From: UBA1127 sp034422455
Lineage (GTDB): Bacteria > Chloroflexota > Dehalococcoidia > Lucifugimonadales > UBA1127
Length of the DNA stretch: 64,000 nucleotides
Reading direction: 5' to 3'
Assembly (NCBI GenBank): GCA_034422455.1
Contig: DAOUJQ010000001.1
Location: 124,001-188,000 of the forward strand
Numbering within the stretch: the stretch's first letter is position 1; each line of letters opens with the position of its first letter. A model generated the notes under the pieces. It searched no databases. It was not told where the DNA came from and was given only the letters and a program-made list of their open reading frames with translations. Both the position numbers and the translations under genes were made by a program. This document shows, in pieces, positions 16,602 to 25,186 of this stretch.

Positions 16602-18800
16602 ATGCCCGTACAGCTATCCGACCTGCTGCAAAAGGCGAGCACGTACATGACCGGCGACCGGCTCCACCTGGTCGAGCAGGCGTACGAGTTCGCCGAGGCG
16701 CAGCATGCCGGACAGGTCCGCAAGTCCGGTGAGCCCTACATCGAGCACCCTCTGAACGCGGCCCTCTTCCTCGCAGACCTCCGCCAGGACTCCGCCACCC
16801 TCGCAGCCGCCCTCCTCCACGACGTCATCGAAGACACGGCCATGTCCAAGGAGGAGCTTTCCAGCATGTTCGGGGCCGAGGTGTCGCGGCTGGTGGACGG
16901 GGTCACCAAGCTGACGCGGCTGGATCTCCTGACGGAGAACCGGGCGGCGGAGGACATCTCGGACAGCCACGCGCAGGCGGAGAGCATCCGCAAGATGCTG
17001 GTGGCGATGGCCGAGGACGTGCGCGTCGTCGTCATCAAGCTGGCGGACCGGCTGCACAACATGAAGACGCTCGCGCCGCTGTCGCCGGCCCGCCAGCGCG
17101 CCATCGCGCAGGAGACGCTGGACATCTACGCGCCGCTGGCCCACCGGCTGGGCATGTGGGACATCAAGTGGCAGCTGGAGGACCTCTCCTTCCGGACGCT
17201 GCACCCGGACGAGTACAAGCGGATTTCCCGGTGGCTGGCCACCCGGCGCACGGAGCGGGAGGAATACCTGGAGCGGCAGTGCCAGCGCGTGCGGGATGCC
17301 CTCGCGGAGAGCGGGGTAGAGGGCAACGTGTACGGCCGGCCCAAGAGCATCTTCAGCATCCACCAGAAGACGCAGAAGTACGAGGCGCAGGGCAAGGAGT
17401 TCGACGAGATCTACGACCTCTACGCCATCCGCGTCTTGGTGGAGACGAAGGGCGACTGCTACAACACCCTCGGCGTGGTGCACCAGCTCTGGCACCCGGT
17501 TCCCGGCCAGTTCGACGACTACATCGCAACGCCCAAGGAGAACCTCTACCAGTCGCTCCACACGACGGTGATGTGCGAGGGTGGCGTGCCCCTCGAGGTG
17601 CAGGTCCGCACGTACGAGATGCACGAGCTGGCGGAGTACGGCGTCGCGGCCCACTGGTCGTACAAGGAGCGCCCGCCGGGGAAGGGCGGCTCCCGCAACG
17701 GCCAGTTCGAGGAGAAGATGACGTGGCTGCGGCAGCTGCTGGAGTGGCAGCGCGAGGTGGCGGCCACCGACGAGTTTCTGGACTCGGTCAAGACGGACAT
17801 CCTGCGCGACCAGGTCTTCGTCTACACGCCCAAGGGCGATGTGCGGGAACTGCCGTCGGGGTCCACGCCCATCGACTTCGCGTACCACATCCACACGGAG
17901 CTGGGGCACCGCTGCATCGGCGCGAAGGTGAACGGCCGCCTCGTCCCGCTGGACACGGCGCTGCAGAACGGCGACACGGTGGAGATCATCACCAGCAAGG
18001 TGACGCGCGGGCCCAGCATGGACTGGCTGAACTCCGCGCTGGGCTACGTGAACACGGCCTCCGCGCACCACAAGATCCGGCAGTGGTTCCGGAAGCTGGA
18101 GCGCAGCGCCCACATGGAGCAGGGCAAGGAGCTCCTGACCAAGACCCTGCGCAGGCTGCCCCGCTCCATGACGGAGGCCGACGCCGCAAAGGCGCTCAAG
18201 TTCGACAACGTCGAGGCGCTGCACATCGCGCTGGGCCGCGGCGACATCACCGCCGCGCAGGTCGAGACGCGCCTGGCGCCGCACCAGGAGCCGGCCATCA
18301 TCCCGGCGACGCACCACATCCAGCCGCCGGAAAGCCCGACGACGGGCATCAAGGTGCTGGGCGTGGGCGACCTTCTGACACGCACCGCCCGCTGCTGCAA
18401 CCCCGTGCCCGGCGACGACATCATGGGCTACATCACCCGCGTCCGGGGGGTCACCGTCCACCGCAGGAACTGCCCCAACATCGTCAACGAGGACGAGAAG
18501 GAACGGCTCGTCGAGGTGTCCTGGGGCCCGTCGGAGGACCTGCACCCCGTCCGCGTCGAGATCACGGGATGGGACCGGGTGGGCCTGCTCCGCGACATCA
18601 CCATCATGGTCGCGGGGGAGAAGGTGAACATCGCGGGAGTGGTGACGGCGGAGCCGGGCGACGGCACCGCGGTGATCACCCTGACGCTCTACACCACCGG
18701 CGTTCAGCAGCTTTCGCGGTTGTTCACCCGGCTGGACGGCATCAAGGGCGTCATCAACGTCACCCGCACCACCGCGGACACCGCCGGCACCAAGCCGTAG
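16602..18800 (+). CDS. rel: bifunctional (p)ppGpp synthetase/hydrolase Rel
   Basis: A 732-residue protein. The HD hydrolase domain has an intact HDVIED (residues 73-78). The synthetase domain follows with YGRPKSIFSIHQK and FDEIYDLYAIRV (about 250-285) and a GxYNTLG-type loop. TGS comes next (about 395-458), then helical/zinc-finger regions with TARCCNPVPGDDI, and a C-terminal ACT domain. Both catalytic domains look intact, so it should make and degrade (p)ppGpp. I use ATG 16602 (AGAGG five bases upstream); GTG 16596 is possible. The final KP-stop is followed by GGGGCAGCG, like the R2 repeat edge. Confidence 0.95.
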   Translation: MPVQLSDLLQKASTYMTGDRLHLVEQAYEFAEAQHAGQVRKSGEPYIEHPLNAALFLADLRQDSATLAAALLHDVIEDTAMSKEELSSMFGAEVSRLVDGVTKLTRLDLLTENRAAEDISDSHAQAESIRKMLVAMAEDVRVVVIKLADRLHNMKTLAPLSPARQRAIAQETLDIYAPLAHRLGMWDIKWQLEDLSFRTLHPDEYKRISRWLATRRTEREEYLERQCQRVRDALAESGVEGNVYGRPKSIFSIHQKTQKYEAQGKEFDEIYDLYAIRVLVETKGDCYNTLGVVHQLWHPVPGQFDDYIATPKENLYQSLHTTVMCEGGVPLEVQVRTYEMHELAEYGVAAHWSYKERPPGKGGSRNGQFEEKMTWLRQLLEWQREVAATDEFLDSVKTDILRDQVFVYTPKGDVRELPSGSTPIDFAYHIHTELGHRCIGAKVNGRLVPLDTALQNGDTVEIITSKVTRGPSMDWLNSALGYVNTASAHHKIRQWFRKLERSAHMEQGKELLTKTLRRLPRSMTEADAAKALKFDNVEALHIALGRGDITAAQVETRLAPHQEPAIIPATHHIQPPESPTTGIKVLGVGDLLTRTARCCNPVPGDDIMGYITRVRGVTVHRRNCPNIVNEDEKERLVEVSWGPSEDLHPVRVEITGWDRVGLLRDITIMVAGEKVNIAGVVTAEPGDGTAVITLTLYTTGVQQLSRLFTRLDGIKGVINVTRTTADTAGTKP

Positions 18801-19291
18801 GGGCAGCGTCCAGTCCATTCACCCTGACCCTGCCACCGCCTGCTTGCCTCTGTACGCGCCCCCTCGCTACCCTTCCCCCATGAATGCCTTGGCCCGTCAC
18901 CCGAAACCCATTACAGCGGCAACATTTGCCGTCATCGCCAGCTACGAGAATTCCCCGACTCGAACGTGCCGCGTTTTGGGGACGAATCCGTATCTGCGCG
19001 CCGCCGCCTCAGACAGGAGTCGTTCCCTTAACTTTGCTTTTTCTTCGTTTTCGTATCTGAGTCGTTCCCTTTCAGCTACGAGTCGATCTTCGAAATCGAC
19101 AGGCATTCACATACGGTTCGATTTCGCGAACTTGCGTGCCGCAACAGTTGCAACCCCGTGCCTCGATTGCTGCCCAGGCGCCGCCGATAAGATGAGCCCA
19201 GCTAAAGCGCGTCGCAAGAACGGATGGGACTCCCACGCCTTGAGCTAGCGTAGGCCTGCCCCCATAATGAGGCGTCGCTGAGGGAAGCTAC
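18801..19291 (+). other. non-coding stretch with element copy A
   Basis: 490 bases without a convincing gene. It begins with CTCGCTACCCTTCCCCCATG (18863-18882), a leader shared with 39622 and 63444. It contains AGCTACGAG at 18940 and 19074, CGTATCTG at 18990 and 19052, and the 13-mer GAGTCGTTCCCTT twice (19017 and 19059). A frame open from 18844 to 19248 is Ser/Arg-rich and codon-atypical, and I do not accept it as a gene. This is the most diverged of the three copies. Confidence 0.45.
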
Positions 19292-20080
19292 GTGAGGGAG
19301 TCGCCGTTGAAGCTTGAGGGCAAAGTCGCGCTGGTCACGGGAGCGGGCCGCAACATCGGGCGGGCGATTGCGCTCGCGATGGCCGCCGAGGGCGCGAGCG
19401 TCGCCGTGAACGGCCTCCAGAACCGCGAGAGCGTCGAGGAGGTCGCCCGGCTCATCGAGGACCGCGGAGGCCGGGCGCATCCCGTGCTCGCCGACGTCTC
19501 GGACCCGGAGCAGGTCGACCGCATGGTGGGCGACATCGCGTCGGCGCTGGGCCCCGTGGACGTGGTGGTGAGCAACGCCGCCATCCGCCCGCACAAGCCG
19601 CTGACGGAGTTCACCAACGAGGAATGGCGGCGCGTCATGGCCGTCAACCTGGACGCGGCCTTCTACCTCTCGCGGGCCGTGCTGCCCCGCATGGTGGAGG
19701 CCGGTTCGGGGAGCATCATCGCGATCTCGGGCTTGGCGGCGTTCGGCGTGCGGAAGGACAGCGCCGTGGTGGCGGCGGCAAAGGCCGGCCTCATCGGCCT
19801 CATGCGCGGCATCGCCTCCGACTACGGTAAGTTCGGCGTGCGGGCGAACGTCGTCGCGCCGGGCTCCATCGACACGGAGCGGTACGACCAGCAGGCATAC
19901 GCCGAGGGGCGACAGTCGGCGGTCGTGCCGGACGACCCGTCGCGGCGGCAGAACATCCCGATGGCGCGGCTGGGCCTGCCGGAGGAGGTGGCGGCCGCCT
20001 GCGTCTTCCTCGCATCCAGCGACGCCGGCTACACGACGGGCCAGACGCTGCACGTGGGCGGCGGCATGTACATGGAGTAG
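19292..20080 (+). CDS. short-chain dehydrogenase/reductase lacking the catalytic Tyr
   Basis: A 262-residue classical SDR by fold. It has the TGAGRNIG cofactor loop (16-23), SNAA, N119, S146 in ISGLAAFG, and K164. The usual YxxxK tyrosine, however, is V160 (AVVAAAKAG). The C-terminal GQTLHVGGG is standard. Without the tyrosine, normal proton transfer is not expected, so the enzyme may use a different mechanism or only bind ligand. Start is GTG 19292 after GAGGGAA. It is followed 42 bases later by an esterase, perhaps in the same operon. Confidence 0.85.
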   Translation: MRESPLKLEGKVALVTGAGRNIGRAIALAMAAEGASVAVNGLQNRESVEEVARLIEDRGGRAHPVLADVSDPEQVDRMVGDIASALGPVDVVVSNAAIRPHKPLTEFTNEEWRRVMAVNLDAAFYLSRAVLPRMVEAGSGSIIAISGLAAFGVRKDSAVVAAAKAGLIGLMRGIASDYGKFGVRANVVAPGSIDTERYDQQAYAEGRQSAVVPDDPSRRQNIPMARLGLPEEVAAACVFLASSDAGYTTGQTLHVGGGMYME

Positions 20081-20122
20081 CGGTCCCGGCCGGGTATCAT
20101 TTCCAAGAAAGGGTGCTGTCAC

Positions 20123-20803
20123 ATGGAAGCCTACGAGCATCAGGGCGCCAACCTGCGCTACCTCACCGTCCACCCGGACGACTATGACCCCAACCGCCGT
20201 TACCCGCTGGTCATCATGCTGCACGGCTTCGGCGCGAGTATGGAGGACCTGGCTGGGCTGTCGCCGGTCATCGACTCCCGGGGCTACGTGTACGCCTTCC
20301 CCAACGGGCCCGAGGCGGTGGAGCTTGCACCCGGCTTCGTGGGCTACAGCTGGACGCACCCGGACCGTCGCCGCGACCCGGCTGAGGACGCCAGGAGCGG
20401 CGAGCTTCTTGCGGGGTTCTTCGGCGAGGTGATGGAGCAGTACGGCGTTGGGCCCGGCAACGCGGTGCTCGGCGGGTTCTCGCAGGGCGGACGGCTGGCA
20501 TACCTGAACGGGCTCAGCAGGCCGGAGCTGTTCGCGGGGGTGGTCGCGCTGGGCGCAGCGATGTTCGACACGGATCCGTTGCTGGAGCTGCTGCCGGCGG
20601 AGCGGACGCAGCCGGTGTTCGTTGGCCACGGCGAGTACGACCCGCAGATCTCCGTGGAGCAGGCGCGCATGATGCGCTCGTTCCTGGAGGGTGAGGGCTA
20701 CAGCCCCGTCTACAACGAGTACCCCATCGGCCACGAGATCAGCCGGGGCTTGGTGGGCGACCTGTCGGCGTGGTTGCGGGACGTGCTGCCGCCTGTGGGG
20801 TGA
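20123..20803 (+). CDS. alpha/beta-hydrolase (carboxylesterase/phospholipase type)
   Basis: A 226-residue single-domain hydrolase. It has an oxyanion HGFGAS segment (34-39), the nucleophile elbow GGFSQGG with S120, then D173 (HGEYDPQI) and H204 (IGHEIS), the full triad of the carboxylesterase/lysophospholipase family. No signal peptide, so it is cytoplasmic. The gene ends in a hairpin shared with the convergent gene. The substrate is not evident. Confidence 0.85.
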   Translation: MEAYEHQGANLRYLTVHPDDYDPNRRYPLVIMLHGFGASMEDLAGLSPVIDSRGYVYAFPNGPEAVELAPGFVGYSWTHPDRRRDPAEDARSGELLAGFFGEVMEQYGVGPGNAVLGGFSQGGRLAYLNGLSRPELFAGVVALGAAMFDTDPLLELLPAERTQPVFVGHGEYDPQISVEQARMMRSFLEGEGYSPVYNEYPIGHEISRGLVGDLSAWLRDVLPPVG

Positions 20804-20815
20804 CCCAAGTCACCC
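20798..20815. terminator. small hairpin between convergent genes
   Basis: GGGTGAC-CCAA-GTCACCC, a 7-bp perfect stem overlapping the esterase stop codon and lying between convergent genes. No clear T tail on the plus strand. Confidence 0.4.
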
Positions 20816-20841
20816 TTCCACGGACTCAGCGCGAATGGGGA

Positions 20842-21228
20842 CTAGGGGAGACCAGCGAGACGCTGGGCGTCCTCGATGTAGCCATCCGTCTCCCGAATGA
20901 GGCTTTCGGTTTCCACCGGCTCGCAATAGCCGTGGTAGAAGCACTCTCCGTGGAGTATCGACTGGCGCACCAAGTAGCGGTCGCGCACGTCGAGAAGGGC
21001 GGTGTCGTTCTGAGCGGCGAGCCGCAGCCGTCTGCCGGCGGACGTGGAGGTGTGCGGGGGTTGGCCAGTGCGGGCAAGAATGAGGGCCTCAGTGGCGCGG
21101 AGGGTGGCGCACCACGCCTTGTCGGCAGCGTCGCGGATGTCACCGGCGGCCAGACAGTCCAAGGCTTCGCCGTGCATGAGGCGGGCGTCGGCGAAGATCT
21201 CTGCGGGGTCAATGCCGGTGGTGGTCAC
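20842..21228 (-). CDS. PaREP1/HEPN-like helical protein
   Basis: A 128-residue helical protein. GTG 21228 is chosen because GAGGAG lies nine bases upstream; the longer in-frame start at 21372 reads through the promoter region. Residues about 12-50 (ARLMHGEALDCLAAGDIRDA-type helix, then KAWCATLRATEALIL) match the 'GD..qAaeKaw.A...aikAl' pattern of PaREP1-like proteins, which fold like HEPN domains. The HEPN RxxxxH ribonuclease motif is not clear. Two further relatives lie at 33486 and 33905. Confidence 0.55.
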   Translation of the reverse strand: MTTTGIDPAEIFADARLMHGEALDCLAAGDIRDAADKAWCATLRATEALILARTGQPPHTSTSAGRRLRLAAQNDTALLDVRDRYLVRQSILHGECFYHGYCEPVETESLIRETDGYIEDAQRLAGLP

Positions 21229-21353
21229 AGGCGCGTCTCCTCTCGGCAAGGTGTGGACGACATAAAGGGAGTATAGCACACGACCACAGCATTGTTCCTT
21301 CCTACCGCCTGCGGAAAGGTAAGGAAGAGGGCCGCCATGGGGGGCGCAAAACT

Positions 21354-21362
21354 TGCTACAAT
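21354..21362 (+). promoter_or_regulatory. extended -10 TGCTACAAT
   Basis: TGnTACAAT, about 33 bases before GTG 21395 and its GGAGGAG. It probably drives the Gfo/Idh gene. Confidence 0.45.
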
Positions 21363-21394
21363 GGCGCGGCAATCAACTGGCTTGGGAGGAGACC

Positions 21395-22504
21395 GTGACT
21401 ACCAGCACACAGCCCCTGCGTGTGGGGCTCATTGGCGTGAACGTCGACTACGGCTGGGGCAGCCGGGCGCACGTGCCCGCGCTGTCGAAACTGCCTGAGC
21501 TGGCGCTGACCGCCGTCTGCACGACGCGGCCGGAGACGGCCGCCGCCTCCGCCGAGCGGTTCAACGTGCCGCTCAGCTTCCACGACCACCGGGCGATGGT
21601 CGCGCACCCGGACGTCGACCTCGTGGCGATCGCCGTGAAGGTGCCCTACCACTACGAGCTGACCATGGCCGCGCTGCAGGCGGGCAAGCACGTCTACACG
21701 GAATGGCCGCTGGCCGCCAACGTGGAGCAGGCCACGGAGATGGTGGAGGCCGCGAAGGCCAACGGCCTCCACACGATGGTCGGCCTGCAGGGACGCTGTT
21801 CGCCGACGGTGCTCAAGCTGCGTCAGCTGGTCCGCGAGGGCTACGTCGGCGAGGTACTGTCCGCCAGCATGTCGTCCGCCAGCGGCGGCATCACGGCGCG
21901 GCCCGCCGACGGCACTTGGCGCGCGGCGAAGGAGGCCGGGGCCAGCGCCTTCACCATCACCTTCGGTCACTGTGTTGACGCGCTGCAGTTCTGCGTAAGC
22001 CCCTTCGCGGAGGTCTCCGCGCAGGTGGGCACGCGCATCGCAACGTGGGACGAGACGGACACGGGCCGGACGGTGCCGGTGACGGCCATCGACACCCTCG
22101 CGGTGAGCGGGACGCTGGAGAACGGGGCCATCGCTTCCGCGTACGTGGGCAGCCCGCCGCAGCACGGCACGGGCTTCCGGCTGGAGATCACCGGCCGCGA
22201 CGGCGTGCTCCTCGCGACGGCCGCCGGCGGCCCGAACACCAACGCGCTGCGGCTGCAGGGCGCCCGCGCCGGCGACGAGAGGATGGAGGACATCCCTGTG
22301 TCGGACGACGACGTGTGGACGCCGGACGACGTGCCGGAGGGAGCGCCCTTCCATGTGGCGCAGATGTACCGCCGCTTCGGCGAGCGCATCGCGGGCGGCA
22401 ACGGCGAGCTGCCGGACTTCGACGAGGGCGTGAGCCTGCACCACCTGCTCGATGCCGTGGAGCGGTCGTCGGAGACGGGCCAGCGGCAGCGCGTGCGGGG
22501 GTAG
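21395..22504 (+). CDS. Gfo/Idh/MocA-family oxidoreductase, Gal80-like
   Basis: A 369-residue NAD(P)-binding oxidoreductase. It has a Rossmann domain (RVGLIGVNVDYGWGSRAHVPAL, spread over residues 8-30), VAIAVKVPYHYEL, and the linker motif in YTEWPLA where most relatives have EKP, followed by a C-terminal beta-sheet domain. The EWP form and overall look resemble the Gal80-like branch. The missing lysine makes the catalytic activity uncertain. GTG 21395 has GGAGGAG upstream; an in-frame ATG at 21353 overlaps the promoter. The substrate, probably a sugar or its acid, is unknown. Confidence 0.82.
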   Translation: MTTSTQPLRVGLIGVNVDYGWGSRAHVPALSKLPELALTAVCTTRPETAAASAERFNVPLSFHDHRAMVAHPDVDLVAIAVKVPYHYELTMAALQAGKHVYTEWPLAANVEQATEMVEAAKANGLHTMVGLQGRCSPTVLKLRQLVREGYVGEVLSASMSSASGGITARPADGTWRAAKEAGASAFTITFGHCVDALQFCVSPFAEVSAQVGTRIATWDETDTGRTVPVTAIDTLAVSGTLENGAIASAYVGSPPQHGTGFRLEITGRDGVLLATAAGGPNTNALRLQGARAGDERMEDIPVSDDDVWTPDDVPEGAPFHVAQMYRRFGERIAGGNGELPDFDEGVSLHHLLDAVERSSETGQRQRVRG

Positions 22505-22592
22505 GGCCGTCCCTTCGTCTTTCCGGCGAAAACTGGGATCGAGGGGCGGTGGCGTGAGGTCGTAGGGGCAACCCTCGTGGTTGCCCGGTGAC
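22505..22592. repeat. dispersed repeat cluster (R4-like + R2)
   Basis: CGTCTTTCCGGCGAAAACTG (22516) resembles the R4 'CCCGC-AAAGCGGGAATCC' class, followed by GTCGTAGGGGCAACCCTCGT then GGTTGCCC, an R2 copy at 22559-22586. Confidence 0.55.
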
Positions 22593-22630
22593 AAATGCCG
22601 TAATCGGGAATCCACCAACGGGGGTTGGTC

Positions 22631-23716
22631 ATGCTGGAGAGCTTTGTCCTGAGGGAAGAGGATGCCGTTCGCGTACAGGAGGCGGACCTGCGCGGCGTGA
22701 CCACCGCCGTGTTCCAGAAGATGGGCGTGCCCGCGGACGACGCCGCCCTCGCCGCCGACGTGCTGGTGCTGGCGGACATTCGCGGCGTCGACAGCCACGG
22801 CGTGTCGAACATGCTGCGGACATACGTGCAGGGCTACCAGGCGGGCCGCATCAAGCCCGTGCCGGACTGGCAGATCGTGCGCGACCGGCCGTCCACGGCC
22901 AACATCGACGCCGACGAGGGTCTTGGCATCATCATCGCGCCCAAGGCGATGGAATTGGCGATCGCAAAGGCCCGCAACACCGGCATGGGCGTGGTGACGA
23001 TGGGACGCTGCGGGCACGTTGGCATGGCGGCGTACCACGCCATGATGGCGCTGCCGCACGACATGGTCGGCGTCTGCATGTCCGCCGCGCCGCCGCAGGT
23101 CCTGCCGACGTTCGGGGCGGAGCCGCGGCTGGGGACGAACCCCATCGCCGTGGCGGTGCCGACAAAGGACGAGCCGCCCTTCGTGCTGGACATCGCGACG
23201 AGCGTGGTGGCCGTCAACAAGTTCCGCATCGCCAAGCGGCTGGGGGCGATACTTCCCGGCGGCATGGTGGCCGACGTGGAGGGCACGCCCATCATGGAGC
23301 CGGGGCCGGTGCCGGACAACTTCCTCTCCCTGCCGGCGGGCTCGCTGCGGGAGCTGGGCTCGCACAAGGGCTACGGGCTCGCCTGCGTGGTCGAGATCCT
23401 AAGCACGGTCATCGGCGGCTTTGGTTTTGCGGCACGGAACACCCGCGCGGCGCCCGGCGGGTTTGCCCACTACGTCGCGGCGTACGACATCGATGCCTTC
23501 AGCGACGTGCCCGAGTTCAAGCAGACCATGGACGACTTCCTCGCAACCCTCAAGTCGACCAGGCCCGCGCCGGGCCACGAGCGTGTCCTGGTTCCCGGGC
23601 AGCTCGAGGCGGAGAACGCCGAGGACCGGACCGCCAACGGGGTTCCGCTGCACAAGGAAGTGGTCGAGTGGTTCCACTCGACATGCGCGGAACTGGACAT
23701 CCCATGCAACTTTTGA
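22631..23716 (+). CDS. Ldh2-family (malate/L-lactate/ureidoglycolate-type) dehydrogenase
   Basis: A 361-residue protein of the non-Rossmann malate/L-lactate dehydrogenase family. It has ADIRGVDSHGVSNM (the family's RGxxSHGV), MGRCGHVGMAAYHA, GTNPIAVAVPT, DIATSVVAVNK and GSHKGYGLA. These are its conserved NAD-binding and catalytic segments, including the H of 'SHG'. It oxidises a 2-hydroxyacid to a 2-oxoacid. I use ATG 22631; TTG 22625 is an alternative. The codirectional Gfo/Idh neighbour suggests shared use on a sugar-acid-like compound, which is inference. Confidence 0.85.
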   Translation: MLESFVLREEDAVRVQEADLRGVTTAVFQKMGVPADDAALAADVLVLADIRGVDSHGVSNMLRTYVQGYQAGRIKPVPDWQIVRDRPSTANIDADEGLGIIIAPKAMELAIAKARNTGMGVVTMGRCGHVGMAAYHAMMALPHDMVGVCMSAAPPQVLPTFGAEPRLGTNPIAVAVPTKDEPPFVLDIATSVVAVNKFRIAKRLGAILPGGMVADVEGTPIMEPGPVPDNFLSLPAGSLRELGSHKGYGLACVVEILSTVIGGFGFAARNTRAAPGGFAHYVAAYDIDAFSDVPEFKQTMDDFLATLKSTRPAPGHERVLVPGQLEAENAEDRTANGVPLHKEVVEWFHSTCAELDIPCNF

Positions 23717-23758
23717 CCCCAAGCGTTGACTGAAATCGCGAATCCCGCATGAGCACGA

Positions 23759-23767
23759 TGCTATAAT
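23759..23767 (+). promoter_or_regulatory. extended -10 promoter TGCTATAAT
   Basis: A perfect extended -10 about 80 bases before the antiporter start at 23849; identical to the nonamer at 1496. Confidence 0.55.
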
Positions 23768-23848
23768 CCAGTGCAAGCGACACTCACTCGCAGTTGACGG
23801 GGAAGTCCAATCTACAGATGACTGGAATCTCTATGCCGAGCGCGGCCC

Positions 23849-25162
23849 ATGGACGGTGAGGAGCTCGTACACCTCATAACCCGCGTCGTCTTGCAGCTGG
23901 CAATCATTGTGGCCGCGGCGAAGATTGCGGGCGAGGTCTGCGAGCGTTACCTGCGCATACCCCCGGTCCTGGGCGAGCTTTCGGCGGGAATGATCATCGG
24001 CCCCTTTGCCCTCGGCGGCATCGGGTTCTTCGGGTTTGACCCGGTCTTTGGCCCGGCGGTCCATCACATCAGCGAGCACGTCCCCAACATCTCGACGGAG
24101 ATCTGGACCGTTGCGCAGGTCGCCTCCGTGGTGCTGCTGTTCGCGGTGGGGCTGGAGACCGACCTGAAGCAGTTCCTGCGGTACGCGGGCCCGGCGAGCG
24201 CCGTGGCCATCGGTGGGGTCGTCATGCCCTTCGCCCTGGGCGCGGGCGCGACGGTCTACTTCGGCTACGCGGACGGCTGGCTGGACCCGCCGGCGCTGTT
24301 CATGGGCTCCATCATGACCGCAACGTCGGTGGGCATCACGGCGCGGGTGCTGCGGGACCTGGGCCGGATGGGAGCGCCTGAGGGCGTGACGATCATCGCG
24401 GCGGCCGTCGTTGACGACGTTCTCGGCATTCTCGTGCTGGCGGTCGTGGTCGCGATGTCCGAGACCGGCGCGGTGGAGGCCGGCGAGCTGGGCGTCATCG
24501 CCGCCAAGGCCGTCGGGTTCTGGATTGGCCTGACCGGCGTGATGATCCTGCTGGCGGGGTGGATCTCCAGGGCGCTGGGGTGGTTCCGGGACGCGGGCGC
24601 GCCGCTGGCGCTGGCGCTGGGACTGGCGCTGCTGGGCGCGGGACTGGCGGAGACCTTTGGCCTCGCCATGATCATCGGCGCCTACTCCGTAGGGCTGGGG
24701 CTGGCGCACACGCCGCTGGCGCAGCGGATAGAGCACGGCTTGGCGGGCGTCTACCAGTTCATGGTGCCCATCTTCTTCGTGGTTATGGGCATGCTGGTCG
24801 ACCTCTCCGCGGTCGGCGGCGTGCTGGGGTTTGGCATCGTGCTCTCGGCGTTGGCCATCGTCAGCAAGGTGGTTGGCTCCGGCGGACCGGCACTGGCCGT
24901 GGGCTTCAACCGGCGGGGCGCCTGGCGTGTGGGCCTTGGCATGCTGCCCCGGGGCGAGGTGGCCCTCATCATCGCGGGCATCGGCCTCTCCCGCAACGTC
25001 ATCGACCAGGAGCTCTTCGGTGTGGCGATCCTGATGACCATCGTGACGACGCTGATCGCGCCCGTCCTCCTCGTGCCGGCGTTCCGGAGCGGACGTTCCG
25101 GGCGCAGGCGCCCGACCGAGGACGATTTTGAGGACACGGACATGCAGGCGATGCCGGAGTAG
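23849..25162 (+). CDS. CPA2-type cation/proton antiporter
   Basis: A 437-residue polytopic protein with about 12-13 membrane helices, LGELSAGMIIGPFALG near the start, the ion-binding pair D189-D190 in AAAVVDDVLG, and PRGEVALIIAGIGLS late (about 370). All are hallmarks of the monovalent cation:proton antiporter-2 family (KefB/NapA-like). It exchanges Na+ or K+ for protons across the membrane. No C-terminal RCK/TrkA domain is present, and the tail is short and acidic. A Gly/Asp-rich repeat protein follows 24 bases later. Confidence 0.9.
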   Translation: MDGEELVHLITRVVLQLAIIVAAAKIAGEVCERYLRIPPVLGELSAGMIIGPFALGGIGFFGFDPVFGPAVHHISEHVPNISTEIWTVAQVASVVLLFAVGLETDLKQFLRYAGPASAVAIGGVVMPFALGAGATVYFGYADGWLDPPALFMGSIMTATSVGITARVLRDLGRMGAPEGVTIIAAAVVDDVLGILVLAVVVAMSETGAVEAGELGVIAAKAVGFWIGLTGVMILLAGWISRALGWFRDAGAPLALALGLALLGAGLAETFGLAMIIGAYSVGLGLAHTPLAQRIEHGLAGVYQFMVPIFFVVMGMLVDLSAVGGVLGFGIVLSALAIVSKVVGSGGPALAVGFNRRGAWRVGLGMLPRGEVALIIAGIGLSRNVIDQELFGVAILMTIVTTLIAPVLLVPAFRSGRSGRRRPTEDDFEDTDMQAMPE

Positions 25163-25186
25163 CCGGCGCGACTTGAGGAGTGCATC

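Noticed and set aside
16614..18818. 734-codon minus-strand frame
   Set aside because: Exact shadow of rel, whose domains are all intact on the plus strand.
18844..19248. Frame of 134 codons over element copy A
   Set aside because: Ser/Arg-rich low-complexity translation with internal DNA repeats; only the element, not a gene, is supported.
19202..20734. 510-codon minus-strand frame
   Set aside because: Antisense to the SDR and esterase genes; biased His/Arg/Val composition.
21356..23365. 669-codon minus-strand frame
   Set aside because: Antisense to the Gfo/Idh and Ldh2 genes, crossing an intergenic repeat; not a protein-like sequence.
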